The notes under the pieces are model-generated. The model was not told the DNA's origin, searched no databases, and was given only the letters and a program-made list of their open reading frames with translations. This document shows, piece after piece, positions 61,397-64,000 of a stretch of 64,000 nucleotides of DNA. The position numbers and the translations under genes are program-made. The DNA comes from Hoskinsella mucinilytica (GTDB taxonomy: Bacteria > Bacillota_I > Bacilli_A > Erysipelotrichales > Erysipelotrichaceae): positions 62,001 through 126,000 of the forward strand of contig NZ_JBEQZJ010000001.1 of NCBI RefSeq assembly GCF_045223415.1, given 5' to 3'. Within the stretch, counting starts at the first letter, position 1; each line of letters opens with the position of its first letter.

Positions 61397-61418
61397 GTTA
61401 TAATGTATATGTTATAAC
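61397..61418. promoter_or_regulatory. LysR-type operator palindrome
   Basis: GTTATAA (61397-61403) and TTATAAC (61412-61418) as perfect arms with an 8-base spacer, in the 118-bp region between the divergent LysR and M20 genes. Matches the inverted-repeat form expected of LysR autoregulatory sites. Confidence 0.6.
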
Positions 61419-61496
61419 AGATATATCAGGATACTTCAAGACAAAACGGTAAAAAAGGAATAAAATGAGAAGCAGATAAAAAGGAGTGAGAAAAAA

Positions 61497-62654
61497 ATGA
61501 ATCAAACAATCTATGAGGAAAGTAAAGCAATGTTTGAAGAATTGATAAAGTGGCGAAGAGCATTACACAAAATGCCTGAATTGGGATGTAACCTTCCTCA
61601 AACGGTTGCTTTTGTGGAAAAGAAGTTAACAGAGTTTGGTATTCCATTTGAAACCAAAGTAAGTGGAAATTGTGTCATTGGATATTTAGGTACAGGAGAT
61701 AGAAGTTTGCTTCTAAGAGCTGATATGGATGGGTTGCCGATATGTGAAGAAAGTCAATTATCATTCGCTTCTCAAAATGGGAATATGCATGCATGTGGTC
61801 ATGATTTACATACTACTGCATTATTGGGAGCTGCAAAGATATTAAAAAGACATGAAAAAGAACTAAAAGGACGAATCATATTATTGTTTCAGCCAGGTGA
61901 GGAAACATTTGAAGGAGCTCAGGCTGTGCTTAAGGAAAACCTATTCACAGATTTTAAGGTAGATGCGGCATTTGCTACTCATGTTGCAAGTACGATACCT
62001 GTGGGAACCATTGCATATGGTACGATGGTCGCAACTTCTGTCTTCGGTTTTAAGATAACGATCACAGGCAAAGGTACGCATGGCGCTATGCCTCAAAATG
62101 GAATTGATCCTATCAATGTCGGTGTTCATATCTATCAGGCATTGCAAGAATTGATCGCAAGAGAATGTGCTGCGAGTAAAGAAGTTACGTTGACCATAGG
62201 ACAATTTCAATCCGGTATGGTAAGTAATGTCATTCCAGAAACGGCTGTATTACAAGGTACACTTCGAACCTTTGATAATGAAATAAAACAATTTCTGATC
62301 ACTCGTATAAAGGAAATTGTAGAGAATATAGCAAATGCGTTTCATGCAAAGAGTACGATCGATGTTTTGATGGATATTCCGGTACTTTGTTGTGATGAAA
62401 AAAGAAATGAAGAAATTGCGCAATCGTTACAAGCGATGAATGCAGAACTTCACATCATATCCGGTCTACATACAACAGGATCAGATGATTTTGCGGTTTT
62501 CGCAAATGAAATACCTTCTTCTTATTTCATGATCGGAGCAAAAGCTGATTCTGATAAGATTTATGCACATCATAATCCTAACGTTTGTTTTCATGAAGAT
62601 GTGTTACCGATAGAAACTGCTGTTTATGCTTGTGTAGCAATAAACTGGACATAA
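61497..62654 (+). CDS. M20-family amidohydrolase / N-acyl-amino-acid deacylase
   Basis: 385 residues. Metal-binding pattern ADMDGLPICE (about 75-84), HACGHDLHTTALLGAAKIL (about 98-116), LFQPGEET (about 133-140) and TGSDDFAVFANEIP and HHNPNVCFHED near the end. Family M20D hydrolyses amide bonds of N-acyl-amino acids, hippurate or indole conjugates; substrate unknown. AAAAGGAGTGAG precedes the ATG. Divergent from LysR. A terminator follows. Confidence 0.92.
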   Translation: MNQTIYEESKAMFEELIKWRRALHKMPELGCNLPQTVAFVEKKLTEFGIPFETKVSGNCVIGYLGTGDRSLLLRADMDGLPICEESQLSFASQNGNMHACGHDLHTTALLGAAKILKRHEKELKGRIILLFQPGEETFEGAQAVLKENLFTDFKVDAAFATHVASTIPVGTIAYGTMVATSVFGFKITITGKGTHGAMPQNGIDPINVGVHIYQALQELIARECAASKEVTLTIGQFQSGMVSNVIPETAVLQGTLRTFDNEIKQFLITRIKEIVENIANAFHAKSTIDVLMDIPVLCCDEKRNEEIAQSLQAMNAELHIISGLHTTGSDDFAVFANEIPSSYFMIGAKADSDKIYAHHNPNVCFHEDVLPIETAVYACVAINWT

Positions 62655-62688
62655 GAGAGATACACGTAACTGTAGACTCTCTTTTTTT
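62653..62688 (+). terminator. Intrinsic terminator after the amidohydrolase gene
   Basis: AGAGAG (62654-62659) pairs with CTCTCT (62677-62682), inner TACA with TGTA, and a T run follows. Confidence 0.75.
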
Positions 62689-63120
62689 ATGATTGATGTT
62701 TGGTAAAGTCTATTGTAGTGTTGTGGCAACACTCTGCTAAGGCAAAGTTATTCGTATGAAAGAATGAGTCCTATGCTATTAGTGACAAAAAGTAGAGAAA
62801 GCTTTTTTGTGTTGAAACAAGATAGTAAAATAAAAGCATTTAAACGATGATTATCGTTTAAATTAATAGGAATATAAACAGAGGATATAAAAATGTAAAG
62901 GGTTTTCAACACTTATTTTGATATAGGAAGAAAATGAACACTAAACACGATATAATGAGCGTGTTGATGATATCAACACTGATAATGTCGAAGTTGTTTT
63001 AATGTCGAAAAAACTTTTTCTTCTACGATTAGTGTCGGCATTTTTTGGAACTAAAGACGTTAGATGAAGGACTCGTTATAATGAAATCGTAAAGTTGGAA
63101 GCGATAAAGGAGGTGACATA
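62689..63120. promoter_or_regulatory. Intergenic region with several inverted repeats before the LevR-like gene
   Basis: About 430 bases with no gene. TTTAAACGAT (62839-62848) is repeated inverted at 62853-62862 around GATT. TATAAT at 62951-62956 is followed by the palindrome GTGTTGAT (62961-62968) / ATCAACAC (62972-62979). TAATGTCGAA repeats at 62983-62992 and 63000-63009. A second TATAAT is at 63077-63082. -35 elements are poor, so the promoter may be activated. Confidence 0.55.
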
Positions 63121-64000
63121 ATGAGTCTTGTAAGTACGAAACATCAAGTAATAGAATATGTTAGAAAAGCAACAAAATCAATAAACCTTGATCATCTATA
63201 TGTGTTTACAACGATGAACATTTCAAAAACCTTAAGTTTATCTAGATCCCTCACTTCACAGTATTTAAATGAACTTGTAAAGGATGAAAAGGTAATTAAA
63301 ATTAGCTCTCGCCCTGTATATTATTTTGATCGTAATGAGTTAGAGAAGAAATATCATGTGCAACTATCTCAATCAGATTTTTTAAGCTTAAGTGAATTAC
63401 TCCAACAATTACACGGAGATAGTTTACAATTACAAGATTTTCATAAGGCAATTGGCGATGAAGGAAGTTTGCATTATTGTATTTCCCAGATCAAATCAGC
63501 CTTATTATATCCTGATGGGGGATTGCCTGTGGTACTTTATGGGGAAAAAGGATGTGGAAAATCTTACTTGGTAACTTTGATTTATGAGTTTTGTGTCAAT
63601 CATGAATTATTGAGCAAACAAGCGCCATTCTTGAAGATGAAGGTATTAAAGAATGATGTCACAGAATCCTATCGAAAGGAATTGTTTGGATATTATGATG
63701 AAAAAGAACAACGATTTCGAAAAGGAAAATTAGAAGAAGCAGATGGTGGTATCTTATATATTCAAGATGCTAATCATTTGAATGAAGATTGCCAAGAGAA
63801 ATTGGCAGAGTTTATCAATTATGGTAAGTACACAAGTTTAGATGATGATTCTATAGTAATAGAAAGCAGCGCAAGAATTATATTAAGTAGTGTAGAAGAT
63901 CCAAGAGAAACATTTACGCAAAGCTTGTTGCTGACCATACCAGTCATCTGTACCATTCCAACATGGTTAAGTAGGAATGAAGATGAACGCCGAGAATTTA
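63121..64000 (+). CDS. LevR-like PTS regulator without GAFTGA loop (5' part)
   Basis: Open to the window edge; 293 codons. N-terminal HTH (about 15-60; SRSLTSQYLNELVKDEKVIK), then an AAA+ domain similar to sigma-54 activators of the LevR type: Walker A LYGEKGCGKS (about 139-148), ELFGYYDEKEQRFRKGKLEEADGG region (given in part as ELFGYYDEKEQ), and Walker-B-like GILYIQDANHL. The GAFTGA loop that touches sigma-54 is missing between ELFGYY and GKLEEADGG, and Walker B has QD instead of DE. ATG 63121 follows AAAGGAGGTGACATA. It may regulate a PTS beyond the edge. Confidence 0.85.
   Translation, partial: MSLVSTKHQVIEYVRKATKSINLDHLYVFTTMNISKTLSLSRSLTSQYLNELVKDEKVIKISSRPVYYFDRNELEKKYHVQLSQSDFLSLSELLQQLHGDSLQLQDFHKAIGDEGSLHYCISQIKSALLYPDGGLPVVLYGEKGCGKSYLVTLIYEFCVNHELLSKQAPFLKMKVLKNDVTESYRKELFGYYDEKEQRFRKGKLEEADGGILYIQDANHLNEDCQEKLAEFINYGKYTSLDDDSIVIESSARIILSSVEDPRETFTQSLLLTIPVICTIPTWLSRNEDERREF

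Noticed and set aside
1..64000. CRISPR arrays, tRNA or rRNA genes, phage genes
   Set aside because: None seen: no regularly spaced identical repeats, no cloverleaf sequences recognised, no phage structural or integrase proteins.

Overview
The window is 64 kb of AT-rich bacterial chromosome with compact gene packing, Shine-Dalgarno starts, many intrinsic terminators and a Trp T-box. Gene content (PRD-type regulators, several PTS systems, comFA/comFC, cold-shock proteins, a prfB frameshift, a SecA without a C-terminal zinc tail, FtsEX with an M23 hydrolase, LCP and tyrosine-kinase proteins) fits a low-GC Firmicute. By gestalt it looks most like the Erysipelotrichia gut lineage, but that placement is inference. 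No rRNA, tRNA, CRISPR array, prophage or intact insertion sequence was seen.

Layout. 1-1.7 kb: 5' part of trpE on the minus strand behind a tryptophan T-box leader. 1.7-4.2 kb: minus-strand membrane-protein operon with a small HTH regulator (DUF2975, HTH, DUF4173). 4.4-6.5 kb: SUFU-domain protein, proC and a small membrane protein. 6.5-12.1 kb: an HTH protein with repeated TGTCAC sites, a PPP-family phosphatase, an EAL cyclic-di-GMP protein and a HAD phosphatase. 12.3-19.4 kb: DUF4261 protein, two RpiR regulators, then HAD, GH13 alpha-glucosidase and PTS EIIBCA for uptake and cleavage of an alpha-glucoside. 19.5-25 kb: peptidoglycan deacetylase, Fic protein with a repeat-rich promoter, a decayed stretch, GNAT, AlkD-like and HAD genes. 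25.3-31.3 kb: PRD regulator followed by a mannose-family PTS operon that carries a neutral-ceramidase-family hydrolase.

31.6-38.2 kb is a housekeeping block: comFA, comFC, two cold-shock genes around an unknown 119-residue protein, secA, and prfB with its programmed +1 frameshift. 38.6-40.3 kb: putative lipoprotein and a YitT-type membrane protein. 40.4-45.1 kb: two complete ftsEX pairs on either side of a coiled-coil M23 peptidoglycan hydrolase. 45.4-48.7 kb: a Wzz, BY-kinase, LCP and surface-protein operon with an attenuator-like leader and no glycosyltransferases. 48.9-51.3 kb: a three-gene LytTR regulatory module. 51.4-54.8 kb: S41 protease and uvrB. 54.9-60.5 kb: MarR regulator, a heterodimeric ABC exporter sharing a palindromic operator with it, and a MATE transporter. 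60.5-62.7 kb: divergent LysR regulator and M20 amidohydrolase. 63.1 kb to the end: 5' part of a LevR-like AAA regulator lacking the GAFTGA loop.

The observations most worth follow-up are the ceramidase-like enzyme inside the mannose-family PTS operon, the duplicated ftsEX locus with diverged FtsX outer loops, the export-control operon without sugar-transferase genes, the LytTR module next to it, and the LevR-like regulator without GAFTGA.
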